Of a DNA stretch of 64,000 nt, positions 1 to 8,300 are shown in pieces. Source of the DNA: UBA8106 sp964569695 (GTDB taxonomy: Bacteria; Acidobacteriota; Vicinamibacteria; Vicinamibacterales; UBA823); NCBI GenBank assembly GCA_964569695.1, contig CAZMUA010000005.1, positions 1-64,000 of the forward strand, given 5' to 3'. How positions within the stretch are numbered: position 1 is the stretch's first letter; the number at the start of each line of letters is the position of its first letter. The translations under genes were made by a program, and so were the position numbers. The notes below the pieces were generated by a model, which saw only the letters and a list, made by a program, of their open reading frames with translations, was not told the DNA's origin and made no database searches.

Positions 1-205
1 CCTGTCTCGCCGGGTTCTGTCCGAGGCCAGCCGACACGACGTTTCCCATAATGCATTCATTAACTATTGCCGGGTCGATACCTGCGCGTGTGACTGCCTC
101 TTTAACGACCAGGCCACCAAGTTCTGGGGCAGACAGATTCTTCAGTGTGCCCAGAAACTTTCCGGTAGGCAGCCGCACGGCACTAACAATGACTGAGTCA
201 GACAT
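1..205 (-). CDS. Thiolase / acetyl-CoA acetyltransferase, N-terminal part (runs off the left edge)
   Basis: Only the first 68 codons are in the window, starting at the ATG whose complement is 203-205. The reading opens MSDSVIVSAVRLPTGKF and continues through GGLVVKEAVTRAGI and IMGNVVSAGLGQNPARQ. This is the N-terminal thiolase fold, with the family's 'SAVRTPxGxFxGxL' opening and the 'GNVxxAGxGQNPARQ' stretch just before the nucleophilic Cys, which lies outside the window. Thiolases condense or cleave acyl-CoA in beta-oxidation or acetoacetyl-CoA formation in the cytoplasm; the fragment cannot tell which. The gene lies just downstream of the DUF721 gene on the same strand, 9 bp away, so the two are probably cotranscribed. 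Confidence 0.85.
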   Translation of the reverse strand, partial: MSDSVIVSAVRLPTGKFLGTLKNLSAPELGGLVVKEAVTRAGIDPAIVNECIMGNVVSAGLGQNPARQ

Positions 206-214
206 AATTACGAT

Positions 215-547
215 TTAAGGTTTTGCTGTTCGTACACGACGTGGGGCTCGCTTTTCTACTGGCGCTTCGACGACGAGCCCCTTGATTAAATTGCCATGAA
301 GTAGTGTTCGGAGTCGTGGGATGATAACGGGTGTGGCACGTTGAATCTCACGACGCCAATGTTGGTCGACTGCCCAGACCTCGAGGATGCCTTCCTCGGT
401 GAGTGTGACCCTGCTAGCCCGATGAATTGTTTCTCCAACGGCAGTCCGCCAGGCGAAGGTCAGCTTGGCCGGTGACATTGGTTGCTTTCGAAGCAACTGA
501 CTGATAACCGGTGAAATACACGTATGTGCTGGAATCATATGACTCAA
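215..547 (-). CDS. DUF721 / DciA-like protein
   Basis: A 110-residue basic protein. Its core reads as the DUF721 pattern: an N-terminal helix (ISPVISQLLRKQ), then LTFAWRTAVGETIHRASR, a strand with a TEEGILEVWAVDQHW-like segment, and WRREIQRATPVIIPRLRTLL. DUF721 includes DciA, the ancestral loader of the replicative helicase DnaB, but many members are short single-domain proteins of unproven role. The C-terminus is Arg/Lys rich (KRAPRRVRTAKP), compatible with nucleic-acid binding. It sits 5' of the thiolase gene and diverges from maf. Family assignment is fairly secure; the helicase-loading role is inferred from the family. Confidence 0.65.
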   Translation of the reverse strand: MSHMIPAHTCISPVISQLLRKQPMSPAKLTFAWRTAVGETIHRASRVTLTEEGILEVWAVDQHWRREIQRATPVIIPRLRTLLHGNLIKGLVVEAPVEKRAPRRVRTAKP

Positions 548-591
548 AGGCTCAGTGATTGAATCGAAGACGTAGTCTTTTGATGCAAGGA

Positions 592-597
592 TATAAT
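592..597 (+). promoter_or_regulatory. Candidate -10 box upstream of maf
   Basis: The 114-bp gap between the divergent DUF721 and maf genes holds a perfect TATAAT at 592-597, about 65 bp upstream of the maf start. No convincing -35 box lies 16-18 bp before it (the bases there read GACGTA). Weak support. Confidence 0.25.
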
Positions 598-661
598 ATC
601 TAGAATTGTAATACCTTGATTCATAATTCTTAACCTCAGACCCGAAACACCAGAATTTGTT

Positions 662-1252
662 GTGCGTATTTTACTGGCTTCGCGATCACCCAGACGTGCA
701 GATTTGTTGAGCAGTGCTGGCTATACGTATGACGTAATGCCAGGAGATGTGGACGAGACGGTTCACCCTGGCGAAACCCCTGGCAACTATGTAGCGAGGA
801 TGGCTCGTGCAAAGGCTGCGGTCGTTGCGGAAACTCACCCCGAACGTTTCGTGCTCAGCGCGGACACCGTTGTTGTGATTGACGGTGCAATTCTCGGAAA
901 ACCTCTTAACGCAGTTCATGCCCAGGTGATGCTGGAACAGCTGTCTGGTCGCATTCATGATGTTTTGACTGGGGTAACGGTGTCTCATGGCCAGTCTGTC
1001 GTCACAGAGGTTGAGAGGACACGCGTACGCATCCGGAAATTGACAGCCAACGAGATTACTGCATATGTAGCGTCGGGCGAGTTTCAAGACAAGGCTGGAG
1101 GGTATGCTATCCAAGGTTTAGGTTCGCGATTCATTGACCATATTGAGGGCTCCTATTCGAATGTTGTAGGTTTGCCAATTGCGCTTGTCGATTACCTTCT
1201 TCATAAAGTCCATAACGAAGGTGCTAGCGAAAGTGATGCGTTTTGGTTCTAA
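662..1252 (+). CDS. maf: Maf-family nucleoside triphosphate pyrophosphatase
   Basis: A 196-residue cytoplasmic protein with GTG start. Maf enzymes hydrolyse non-canonical or canonical NTPs (dTTP/UTP or m7GTP types) to monophosphates and pyrophosphate. Signatures seen: the N-terminal LASxSPRR motif (residues 5-12), SADTVV around residue 66 with the catalytic Asp68, a GKP turn at 79-81, and the downstream DKAGGYAIQGLGSRFI stretch. Length fits the family (about 190-200). It directly precedes the ccm genes, with no gap before the ccmE reading frame, so it may head that transcript. Subfamily (YhdE-like or YceF-like) cannot be settled by eye, although the Q in 'YAIQG' favours the dTTP/UTP type. Confidence 0.9.
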   Translation: MRILLASRSPRRADLLSSAGYTYDVMPGDVDETVHPGETPGNYVARMARAKAAVVAETHPERFVLSADTVVVIDGAILGKPLNAVHAQVMLEQLSGRIHDVLTGVTVSHGQSVVTEVERTRVRIRKLTANEITAYVASGEFQDKAGGYAIQGLGSRFIDHIEGSYSNVVGLPIALVDYLLHKVHNEGASESDAFWF

Positions 1253-1291
1253 TTGACGTTAGTGGATGATAGGGATATCCTGAGGATGGAA

Positions 1292-1762
1292 ATGATGCAT
1301 AAATTCCTCCCAAATAAGTCCTTAGCCCTCAGTGGGAAGAGTGTCCGTATTGGAATCACTGTGAGTGTGCTGACGCTCGCCTTTGGTGGGCTATTGTGGA
1401 CAACTTTGAGTGAGGGAACTGAGTATTACAAGCACGTCGACGAGGTGATGGCTGACCCAGTCGCTTGGCAGGATAAAAATTTGCAGGTACATGGTTTCGT
1501 TGTGCCTGACTCCATTCAACGGAAGCGTCATAGTCTCGAATATCGATTCGAGATTGAAAACAATGGGTCTGTCGTGCGGGCTTCTTATGCGGGAATCGTA
1601 CCTGACACCTTTCAAGACGGGGCGGAGGTTGTCGTGAAGGGCAGGCTTGGACCAGAAGGTATACAGGTTGTACCCAATGGAGTGATGGCGAAATGCCCGT
1701 CGAAATATGAACCTAAACCGGTTGCTGCGGAAATGAATCAGTACGCAGGTGAATCACAATAG
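1292..1762 (+). CDS. ccmE: CcmE haem chaperone, CxxxY variant
   Basis: Periplasmic haem chaperone of System I cytochrome c biogenesis; it takes haem from CcmABCD and hands it to CcmF/H. There is one N-terminal membrane anchor (around VRIGITVSVLTLAFGGLLW) followed by an OB-fold domain with the conserved 'YxGIVPDxFxxGAEVVVKGRL' strands. Instead of the usual haem-binding His (LAKH motif), the sequence reads MAKCPSKYEP, giving Cys135-x-x-x-Tyr139. This is the CxxxY class known from some Desulfovibrio and archaea, where Cys replaces His as the covalent attachment residue. The frame is open from a TTG at 1253; I prefer ATG 1292 because GAGG lies 6 nt upstream. Confidence 0.9.
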   Translation: MMHKFLPNKSLALSGKSVRIGITVSVLTLAFGGLLWTTLSEGTEYYKHVDEVMADPVAWQDKNLQVHGFVVPDSIQRKRHSLEYRFEIENNGSVVRASYAGIVPDTFQDGAEVVVKGRLGPEGIQVVPNGVMAKCPSKYEPKPVAAEMNQYAGESQ

Positions 1763-1837
1763 TGCGTACGTCGTGCTAAGCGCTGCCAGGTGGTCTGAGC
1801 ACTCGTCGTACCCTCATTTCAGATTAAGGTCTCGCGG

Positions 1838-4312
1838 ATGGCTTCCCTAGGCTCCTTCATTCTACTCGCCACATTCGTAGTGTGTGCCTATGCCGCTGCT
1901 GCGTCCATCGTCGGGGGACGGCGCCGCTCGACTCGTCTAATTGAGAGCGGTGTCGGAGCCTTTTATTTGGTTTCTGCTTTAATGACTGCCGCCTCGGCGA
2001 TTATTGTGCACGCCTTTGTTACCAATAACTACGCCATCCGATATGTTGATCGTTACTCGGATTCGGCGCAGCCGTTGTTCTATAAGCTGACCTCCTACTG
2101 GGGTGGCCTCGACGGCTCAATCATGTTCTGGGTCTTTTTACTTTCGGCGTTTGGTTCGTTGGCTGTGTATGTTAATCGCGATCGACATCGCGAGTTGATT
2201 CCATATGTGGTGGCAGTTATTTCATGTGTGCAGCTGTTTTTCTTGCTTGTAATGATTGTCAATAAAGACCCGTTTGCAACTTACCTTACGGACATTCCGG
2301 TTGACGGGCGCGGTTTGAACCCCTTGTTGCAAAATCCGTACATGGCAATTCATCCGCCGTCACTCTATATCGGATTTGTAGGCATGACGGTGCCGTTCGC
2401 ATTTGCGATCGCTGCACTGGCTACTGGATATCTGGACGACTCCTGGCTGCGTGCAGTGAGGCGTTGGACCATGGTGTCCTGGCTGTTCCTATCGCTGGGA
2501 TTAACGCTGGGCATGATTTGGGCTTACGAAGAACTCGGATGGGGCGGCTTTTGGGGGTGGGATCCTGTTGAGAATGCAGGCTTACTGCCGTGGTTTACCG
2601 CCACCGCTTTTTTGCATTCTGTGATGGTGCAAGAGCGACGCAGTATGTTGCGTGTCTGGAACATGACGCTCGTAATCCTCACCTTCTTTTTGACGATTTT
2701 CGGTACGTTTATGACTCGGTCCGGCGTCGTGCAATCAGTGCATGCATTTGGGGAAGATCGAGAATTAGCGTGGATGTTTACAGTCTTCATGGTGCTCATT
2801 TTAGGCATTAGCTTTGGGATGTTGATATACCGTTTGCCGTTGCTGCGAGCGCGTCACGAACTTGATTCGTGGGCGTCACGTGAGGCTGCGTTTCTGTTAA
2901 ACAATTGGATTCTTCTATTTTCCGCAGTCTTTGTCTTGTTCGCGACGATGTTTCCCACTTTGAGTGAGGCGGTGACAGGAGAACGGTTAACCGTTGGTCC
3001 TCCTTTCTTTAATAAGTGGATGCTTCCTATTGGGTTGGCCTTACTCTTGTTAACCGGGGTTGGGCCTCTATTGGCTTGGCGGAAATCTTCGTTAGAGAAT
3101 TTGTGGTACCAGTTTCGCTGGCCGACACTGGCTGCGCTTGCGACTGGCGTGACACTGGTGTCGTTAGGGTTTCATGTTTGGTCATCCGGCATCTGTTTCA
3201 TGCTCTGTAGTTTCGTTACGGTTACGATTGGACAGGAATTCGTCCGTGGTGCAGTAGTGCGGCAAGCGGCGACGAGTTCTGACATACTCACCGCCATTAT
3301 TGGATTGGTGTCTCGGTCTCAGCGACGCTATGGTGGCTACATTGTGCATGTGGGGATTGTCTTGATGTTCCTGGGTTTTGCTGGTGAAGGGTACAAGCTT
3401 GACGAACAAGTGCTCTTACGAGTGGGGCAGCAGGTGGAAGTTGGAAAATTTACAGTACGTCACGATGGCATTTCAGTGAACGACGATGGTCAGAAGCAAA
3501 TGATTACCGGTACGTTAACCGTGTTTAAAGATGAGGCAGAAGTTGGTCAAATGTATCCGGCTAGATGGTTCTTTCACAAGCATGAAACAGAACCGACGAC
3601 CGAAGTTGCGATTCGGCGTCGTCTTTCGGAGGATCTCTATATCGTTATGGCTGCTTTCGACATGCAAGACCAATCAGCAAGTTTTCAAATCACGGTGACG
3701 CCACTAATTAATTGGATCTGGTTTGGGTTCGGTGTTTTGGCGTTTGGAACAGGACTCGCTTTATTGCCAGAGCGAACGTTTTCATTTGCCCTTTCGAAAG
3801 TCCCAGCGGGCGCGGCGACCACGTCGTTGGTCTTGGTGGCCCTGGCGCTCACACCTGTGGGAGTCGCTGCTCAGCACATTGAGTCGGCGCACTCAGTACC
3901 GGTCGTGCCGCGGAGTGCTCTAGAGCGCGAACTGGGTAGAGAACTCGTCTGTATGTGTGGCACCTGTGGGCGTAAATTGATTGGTGAATGCACCTGCGGT
4001 ACTGCGGCGATGATGCGAAACGAAGTGAGCGAGCTTGTCGATGGTGGAAAAACCAGAGATGAGGTGTTTCAGTATTTTATCGCGAAGTACGGAAGCCAGG
4101 AGCCACTTGCTATGCCGCTCGACGAAGGTTTTAATCGCCTTGCGTGGTTGTTTCCGTACCTTCTCGGAATTTCTGGCGCAGTCGTCGTCGGCACGGTTGC
4201 GTTTCGCTGGTCCTCGCGTGAAGCATCCGTAGAGGGTGTGCCTTTGGCAGCAACCGTAGTGGATGCCAAACTTGCGGCACGTCTGGACGATGAGCTTCGA
4301 AACCTCGACTAA
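1838..4312 (+). CDS. ccmF: CcmF-CcmH fusion, cytochrome c haem lyase component
   Basis: An 824-residue polytopic membrane protein. Residues 1 to about 660 are CcmF: many hydrophobic segments, the tryptophan-rich WWD haem-handling motif (WGGFWGWDPVENAG, about 233-246), and a conserved periplasmic HPPSLYIGFVG stretch. Residues from about 690 form a CcmH/CycL-type domain with ELVCMCGTCGRKL (Cys cluster near 705-710) and CTCG soon after, the three-helix 'RNEVSELVDGGKTRDEVFQYFIAKYG' region, and a final membrane helix near 767-788. In System I, CcmF ligates haem and CcmH reduces or binds the apocytochrome CxxCH thiols. Here both are in one chain. AAGG at 1826 lies upstream of the ATG. It overlaps the next gene by 23 bp. 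Confidence 0.93.
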   Translation: MASLGSFILLATFVVCAYAAAASIVGGRRRSTRLIESGVGAFYLVSALMTAASAIIVHAFVTNNYAIRYVDRYSDSAQPLFYKLTSYWGGLDGSIMFWVFLLSAFGSLAVYVNRDRHRELIPYVVAVISCVQLFFLLVMIVNKDPFATYLTDIPVDGRGLNPLLQNPYMAIHPPSLYIGFVGMTVPFAFAIAALATGYLDDSWLRAVRRWTMVSWLFLSLGLTLGMIWAYEELGWGGFWGWDPVENAGLLPWFTATAFLHSVMVQERRSMLRVWNMTLVILTFFLTIFGTFMTRSGVVQSVHAFGEDRELAWMFTVFMVLILGISFGMLIYRLPLLRARHELDSWASREAAFLLNNWILLFSAVFVLFATMFPTLSEAVTGERLTVGPPFFNKWMLPIGLALLLLTGVGPLLAWRKSSLENLWYQFRWPTLAALATGVTLVSLGFHVWSSGICFMLCSFVTVTIGQEFVRGAVVRQAATSSDILTAIIGLVSRSQRRYGGYIVHVGIVLMFLGFAGEGYKLDEQVLLRVGQQVEVGKFTVRHDGISVNDDGQKQMITGTLTVFKDEAEVGQMYPARWFFHKHETEPTTEVAIRRRLSEDLYIVMAAFDMQDQSASFQITVTPLINWIWFGFGVLAFGTGLALLPERTFSFALSKVPAGAATTSLVLVALALTPVGVAAQHIESAHSVPVVPRSALERELGRELVCMCGTCGRKLIGECTCGTAAMMRNEVSELVDGGKTRDEVFQYFIAKYGSQEPLAMPLDEGFNRLAWLFPYLLGISGAVVVGTVAFRWSSREASVEGVPLAATVVDAKLAARLDDELRNLD

Positions 4313-4865
4313 TCAATCCACGTTTCGTCCTTGGCATTTCTTTGTCTTGGTCGCCCTCGCTGCGGCTACGATGGCAGTCTTAATGTCACGTAGCACGGTG
4401 GTTGGTACGGTCTTACTGAGTGTAGTTATTGGGGCCGCAGCCCTGGTAGGAATGGCCTTGTTGCGTACACTACAACCTCTTGTGAATGATGACAGCGCAG
4501 ATGAACCCGTCTTAGTGGGACATCGGACTCGTCTGGCCGTAGAGCGAGAGAAGAATCTTGTTTTACGTTCAATCAAAGAACTGGAATTTGATCGAGCCAT
4601 GAACAAGGTCTCAGAAGTAGATTTTGAGGAAATGACAAAGCGTCTACGAACGCGAGCCATGAATCTTATCGGGCAACTTGAGAGCGATAGGTCAGGCTAT
4701 CGAGAGCTGATCGAGCGAGAGTTAGAAACCAGGCTGTCAGATCTCTCAGGGTCAGAGAGGTTAGAATTTGAGACCGTCGCACCTGCAGACGGTTGTGCTG
4801 AATGCGGTACTTCCAATGATGCTGATGCGCGATTTTGTAAGGCTTGTGGTGCGAGGTTGAGTTGA
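4290..4865 (+). CDS. Membrane protein with coiled coil and C-terminal zinc ribbon, in the ccm operon
   Basis: 191 residues from ATG 4290, overlapping the end of ccmF by 23 bp. I see two hydrophobic helices near the N-terminus (FFVLVALAAATMAVLM and VVGTVLLSVVIGAAALVGMALL). A soluble helical region follows (KNLVLRSIKELEFDRAMNKV, then DFEEMTKRLRTRA), and the C-terminus is a rubredoxin-like zinc ribbon (CAECGTSNDADARFCKACG). The 'RSIKELEFDxAxxKVSExDFEEM' heptads resemble the cytoplasmic coil after the transmembrane helices of CcmI-like proteins, so it may fill part of the CcmI role in apocytochrome handling. That is inference from position and shape. An upstream ATG at 4263 is possible but would increase the overlap. 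Confidence 0.75.
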   Translation: MSFETSTNQSTFRPWHFFVLVALAAATMAVLMSRSTVVGTVLLSVVIGAAALVGMALLRTLQPLVNDDSADEPVLVGHRTRLAVEREKNLVLRSIKELEFDRAMNKVSEVDFEEMTKRLRTRAMNLIGQLESDRSGYRELIERELETRLSDLSGSERLEFETVAPADGCAECGTSNDADARFCKACGARLS

Positions 4866-4866
4866 A

Positions 4867-6111
4867 ATGGGCATGAGGTGTTTAGGGATTACGGCAATTG
4901 CGGTTGGTTTGATCGTCGCCATGGTTTTTCCAGTGCAGGCTCAGTTCGAAATGCCTGACCCGAAAGAGATGTCGGGTATTCCATTACCATCGAGAGATTT
5001 AGCGGACGGTACGATTTCAGTTCGACTCATTCTTGGAGCTCTCGCGAATAACATCATTGATCACTCTGTTGATCTTCGAGTTAACGAAGAGGTACGAACT
5101 GCAAAAACGAATGAAAATGGTCGAGCTCAGTTTACGGGGGTCACTTCCGGGATGCTGGTCTCGGTTTCAGCGACAGTGGATGGAGAGCAGCTTGCGTCTC
5201 AAGCTTTCGAGATGCCAGCGGTTGGAGGGGTTAGAGTGATGTTGGTGGCGACTCCTTCTCCATCCCCTGATGCCGCGACGAATCGTGGACAAGGAGAGGG
5301 TGCGGCGACTGGACGTTCGGGGGACCTTGTGCTTGGTGGGGATTCTCGCTTTTTGGTTGAGATAGGTGCGGAGCAAACCATTGAGTTTTATTCAATTCTT
5401 GAAGTGGTTAATGATAGTAACCAGCCCATTATGCCAACTGCACCATTCAGATTTACGCTTCCTGCCAATGCCGTAAACGTAAGTCTTTTAAATGGCTCCA
5501 GTTCGCTGGCTCGAATTGCAGATGGGGAGGTCGTCGTCCAGGGCCCGTTACCTCCAGGACGCACGCCTGTAAATTTTGCGTACATCCTTTCATATGCCGG
5601 CCCCACTTTCGACCTTGCACAGTACCTGCCAGTCTCCTTAAACCAAGTTGCGGTCATTGTTGAAAAGCACGAATCCATGGGCATGATATCGGCGCAAGTG
5701 GAACGGCGGCGAGAGATGGAAGCGGACGGTGCGACGTATATTGTTGGAGCAGGGCCAGCTTTGACTGCCGGTCAAACTTTTAACCTGAGACTGACGGGTT
5801 TACCTCATCGTAGTACGATTCCACGAACGGTAGCATTAACCTTAGCAGGATTGCTTGTCTTCTGGTGTGTTTGGATGTCGTATAGTCGGCGCATCCAAAC
5901 TGGAAGAGTGCGGACTCGAGAGACCTTGGAAGGCAAACGCGAGAAGCTCTATCGGGAGCTAGTTCGTGTCGAAAGCAAGCACCGCAATGGTGATGTCGCT
6001 GAGGCGTGGTATGTAAAACGTCGTCAAGAACTTGTCGAGCAGCTCGAACGAGTGTATCGCCGTCTTGATCAGCACAAGATGTCTGGTAGAGAAGCTACCG
6101 CGTCTAGTTGA
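4867..6111 (+). CDS. Exported beta-sandwich protein with C-terminal membrane helix and coiled coil, in the ccm operon
   Basis: 414 residues, not recognised as a named family. Visible parts: a Sec signal peptide (residues 1-26, ending VQAQ); a carboxypeptidase-regulatory-like beta domain (about 48-125, with SVDLRVNEEVRTAKTNENGR and FTGVTSGMLVSVSA); a Gly/Ala/Ser-rich linker near 130-155; a second all-beta periplasmic region (about 155-310); a transmembrane helix near 318-338; then a charged cytoplasmic coiled coil (KREKLYRELVRVESKHRNGD, then RRQELVEQLERVYRRL). It lies 1 bp after the zinc-ribbon gene and 21 bp before ccmA, so it is inside the ccm operon. It may assist cytochrome c assembly or haem delivery, but the sequence alone does not show a function. 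Confidence 0.75.
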   Translation: MGMRCLGITAIAVGLIVAMVFPVQAQFEMPDPKEMSGIPLPSRDLADGTISVRLILGALANNIIDHSVDLRVNEEVRTAKTNENGRAQFTGVTSGMLVSVSATVDGEQLASQAFEMPAVGGVRVMLVATPSPSPDAATNRGQGEGAATGRSGDLVLGGDSRFLVEIGAEQTIEFYSILEVVNDSNQPIMPTAPFRFTLPANAVNVSLLNGSSSLARIADGEVVVQGPLPPGRTPVNFAYILSYAGPTFDLAQYLPVSLNQVAVIVEKHESMGMISAQVERRREMEADGATYIVGAGPALTAGQTFNLRLTGLPHRSTIPRTVALTLAGLLVFWCVWMSYSRRIQTGRVRTRETLEGKREKLYRELVRVESKHRNGDVAEAWYVKRRQELVEQLERVYRRLDQHKMSGREATASS

Positions 6112-6132
6112 GTTACTCATATTGGCGGATTC

Positions 6133-6921
6133 ATGGCTGAACCTGGTGTATCTGCAACAACCGCAAAAAATGCAATGATCTCCGGTCATTTTTCGGACGA
6201 CTTTGATTGTTTGGTTTTCGAGGATGTGTCACGCTATTTTGGTCGAATGCGGGCACTGTCGCACGTTTCTTTTTCATGTACGGCAGGTGAGATTGTTGGT
6301 GTTCTTGGACCAAATGGTGCCGGCAAATCGACGTTACTGGCACTCGCTTCGACCCTGATTACTCCATCGGCTGGGGGAATACGCTATGGCAATCAAGGAA
6401 CTCACGAGCGTGGCGGTAATGTGCGTGCAAATATCGGAATGCTGTCACACGACACCCAACTCTATCCAGAATTAACGGCTCGAGAGAATCTTCAATTTTT
6501 TGCTGGACTCTTCGGAGTTCAGGACCCTGCTTCTTGTACTGAGGCCGCGTTGTCACGTTCTGCTCTGAGGGGCCGTGGCGATGAACCTGTCATGAAGTTT
6601 TCACGCGGCATGCGACAGCGACTCGCATTGGAACGTGCATTGATACATGAACCGAAGCTTGTACTGCTCGATGAGCCGTTTACCGGACTTGACGACTCAT
6701 CATCAAAAAGCTTGGCCAATCGTCTGCGGGGGTTGCGAGAGAATGGTCGCATAATACTGTTGACGACTCACGACTTTGAGGCTGCTGAAGGGTTGCTTGA
6801 TCGAGCGGCACTATTGTGGGATGGGGAATTACTTAATGTTGAACCAGTGACTGGTTCCTTGCGCGACCATTATGTGAATCACACACGTAAGGTTGCTGGC
6901 ACGGCAAAGGTATCAAGATGA
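6133..6921 (+). CDS. ccmA: CcmA, ATP-binding subunit of the CcmABCD haem-release ABC complex
   Basis: 262 residues, with about 30 residues of extra N-terminus relative to typical CcmA. Walker A is GPNGAGKST (about 59-67), the ABC signature region is FSRGMRQRLALERAL (about 155), and Walker B is LVLLDEPFTGLD (about 176), followed by the switch His in LLTTHD. CcmA with CcmB hydrolyses ATP to release holo-CcmE from CcmC/CcmD. The stop codon overlaps the ccmB ATG (ATGA), showing translational coupling. Confidence 0.93.
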   Translation: MAEPGVSATTAKNAMISGHFSDDFDCLVFEDVSRYFGRMRALSHVSFSCTAGEIVGVLGPNGAGKSTLLALASTLITPSAGGIRYGNQGTHERGGNVRANIGMLSHDTQLYPELTARENLQFFAGLFGVQDPASCTEAALSRSALRGRGDEPVMKFSRGMRQRLALERALIHEPKLVLLDEPFTGLDDSSSKSLANRLRGLRENGRIILLTTHDFEAAEGLLDRAALLWDGELLNVEPVTGSLRDHYVNHTRKVAGTAKVSR

Positions 6922-7607
6922 CGGCCACCCGGTTTATACGAGTGGCATGGTTGATCGTTAAGAAAGACCTGACGATTGAAGCGCGTAGTCGGGAATTAGT
7001 CTTAACGACCCTGTTTTTTGCAGTGTCCTGTGTTTTGGTATTTGCGTTCGGTTTTGTGCGTGATCAAAATCCGATCGGGGAAGCAGCTGCCGGTATTTTA
7101 TGGATAGCGATCGCCTTTGCTGGAACTTTAGCCCTAGGACGTGCGTTCGAGCGTGAGCGTTATCACGATGTTTTACACGCCTTACTATTGGCACCAGCAG
7201 ATCGTCCAGCGATCTATATCGGAAAACTGTTGGCCGTAATCTGTCTGTTGGCCGTCGTGGAAATAATTATCGTACCGCTCATTAGTCTATTTTTTCAGAC
7301 ACCGATCTTTCGACATCCCTGGCTGCTTGGACTGTTACTTGCTTGTGGTACTCTTGGGTTTGCTTCTGTGGGCACGCTGTTTGCCGCGATGCTTGTGCGG
7401 GCTCGTAGTCGAGATGTGTTGCTCCCAGTCTTGTTGTATCCGATCACAATACCGGTCATTATTGCTGGAGTTCGAGGCACAGTGCTCTTACTGCAACCGG
7501 AAGTCGACGTGATTATGGTACGCGCTTGGATTGGCATGCTAGTGTTCTTTGATGTGGTGTTCATTACTCTCTCATTGTGGACTTTTGAGCCACTCATGAC
7601 AGACTGA
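6918..7607 (+). CDS. ccmB: CcmB, membrane subunit of the CcmABCD complex
   Basis: 229 residues with six hydrophobic segments and the typical CcmB opening (VAWLIVKKDLTIEARSREL), followed by a cytoplasmic FERERYHDVLHALLLAPADR loop and a late LLPVLLYPITIPVIIA segment. It pairs with CcmA to form the ABC transporter-like engine of System I. Overlaps ccmA by 4 bp and is followed after 30 bp by ccmC. Confidence 0.93.
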   Translation: MTATRFIRVAWLIVKKDLTIEARSRELVLTTLFFAVSCVLVFAFGFVRDQNPIGEAAAGILWIAIAFAGTLALGRAFERERYHDVLHALLLAPADRPAIYIGKLLAVICLLAVVEIIIVPLISLFFQTPIFRHPWLLGLLLACGTLGFASVGTLFAAMLVRARSRDVLLPVLLYPITIPVIIAGVRGTVLLLQPEVDVIMVRAWIGMLVFFDVVFITLSLWTFEPLMTD

Positions 7608-7637
7608 GGAGCCAATACTAAAAGTGAGAATATTTAA

Positions 7638-8300
7638 ATGATAGCGAGCCGATGGTTTCCTGTGCTGGCAGTAATAGCGATGGTGTTTTTCGCAGGAGCA
7701 CCTCTGATGATTGCCAGAGCTCCGTACGAGTCCACGATGGGACTTGTGCAAAAGATTTTTTACTTTCACGTACCTGCTTGGATTGCCATGTTCTTGGCCG
7801 CCTTTGTGTGTGGTATCTCAAGCGCCATTTATTTGTTTAAAGGCAAGAAGCTTGCGGATCATTTGGCTGTAGCAGCGGCGGAGCTTACTATTTTGTTTGG
7901 CCTAATCGGGTTGGTGACTGGACCATTGTGGGCTCGGAAAGCTTGGGGGCTTTGGTGGCAATGGGACGCTCGGCTGACGTCTGCATTAATTCTTTGGATG
8001 ATTTTTGTAGCGTACCAGCTGTTGCGACAATATGGCGGCCCTGGGTCTGATAAATTGGCCGCTGGCATGGCGCTGTTTGGCATGGCGAACGTGCCATTTG
8101 TATATTGGTCGGTCAACGTCTGGAGGACGATTCATCCGACAACAAATGTAGTACCAACGTTGGTGCCAGGGATGAGTGAAGCGTTCTTCTGGTGTAGTGC
8201 GGCCTTCATCCTCATGTTTATTCTGACATTAAGTGCACGCGTCAAATTAGAATGTCACCGGGCAGCAATCGATCGGCTGTATTTGTCTTTAGATGATTGA
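7638..8300 (+). CDS. ccmC: CcmC, haem-handling membrane protein
   Basis: 220 residues with six predicted transmembrane helices. The WWD motif is present (KAWGLWWQWDARLTS, about 100-114) between helices, with flanking periplasmic His residues (KIFYFHVPAW near 36-45 and RTIHPTTN late) that coordinate haem in the family. CcmC loads haem onto CcmE. It overlaps the next gene by 8 bp. Confidence 0.93.
   Translation: MIASRWFPVLAVIAMVFFAGAPLMIARAPYESTMGLVQKIFYFHVPAWIAMFLAAFVCGISSAIYLFKGKKLADHLAVAAAELTILFGLIGLVTGPLWARKAWGLWWQWDARLTSALILWMIFVAYQLLRQYGGPGSDKLAAGMALFGMANVPFVYWSVNVWRTIHPTTNVVPTLVPGMSEAFFWCSAAFILMFILTLSARVKLECHRAAIDRLYLSLDD

Noticed and set aside
2524..2811. Overlapping frames on both strands inside ccmF
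   Set aside because: They are shadows of the ccmF coding sequence with no ribosome-binding sites or recognisable domains; the same holds for many short frames across the window.
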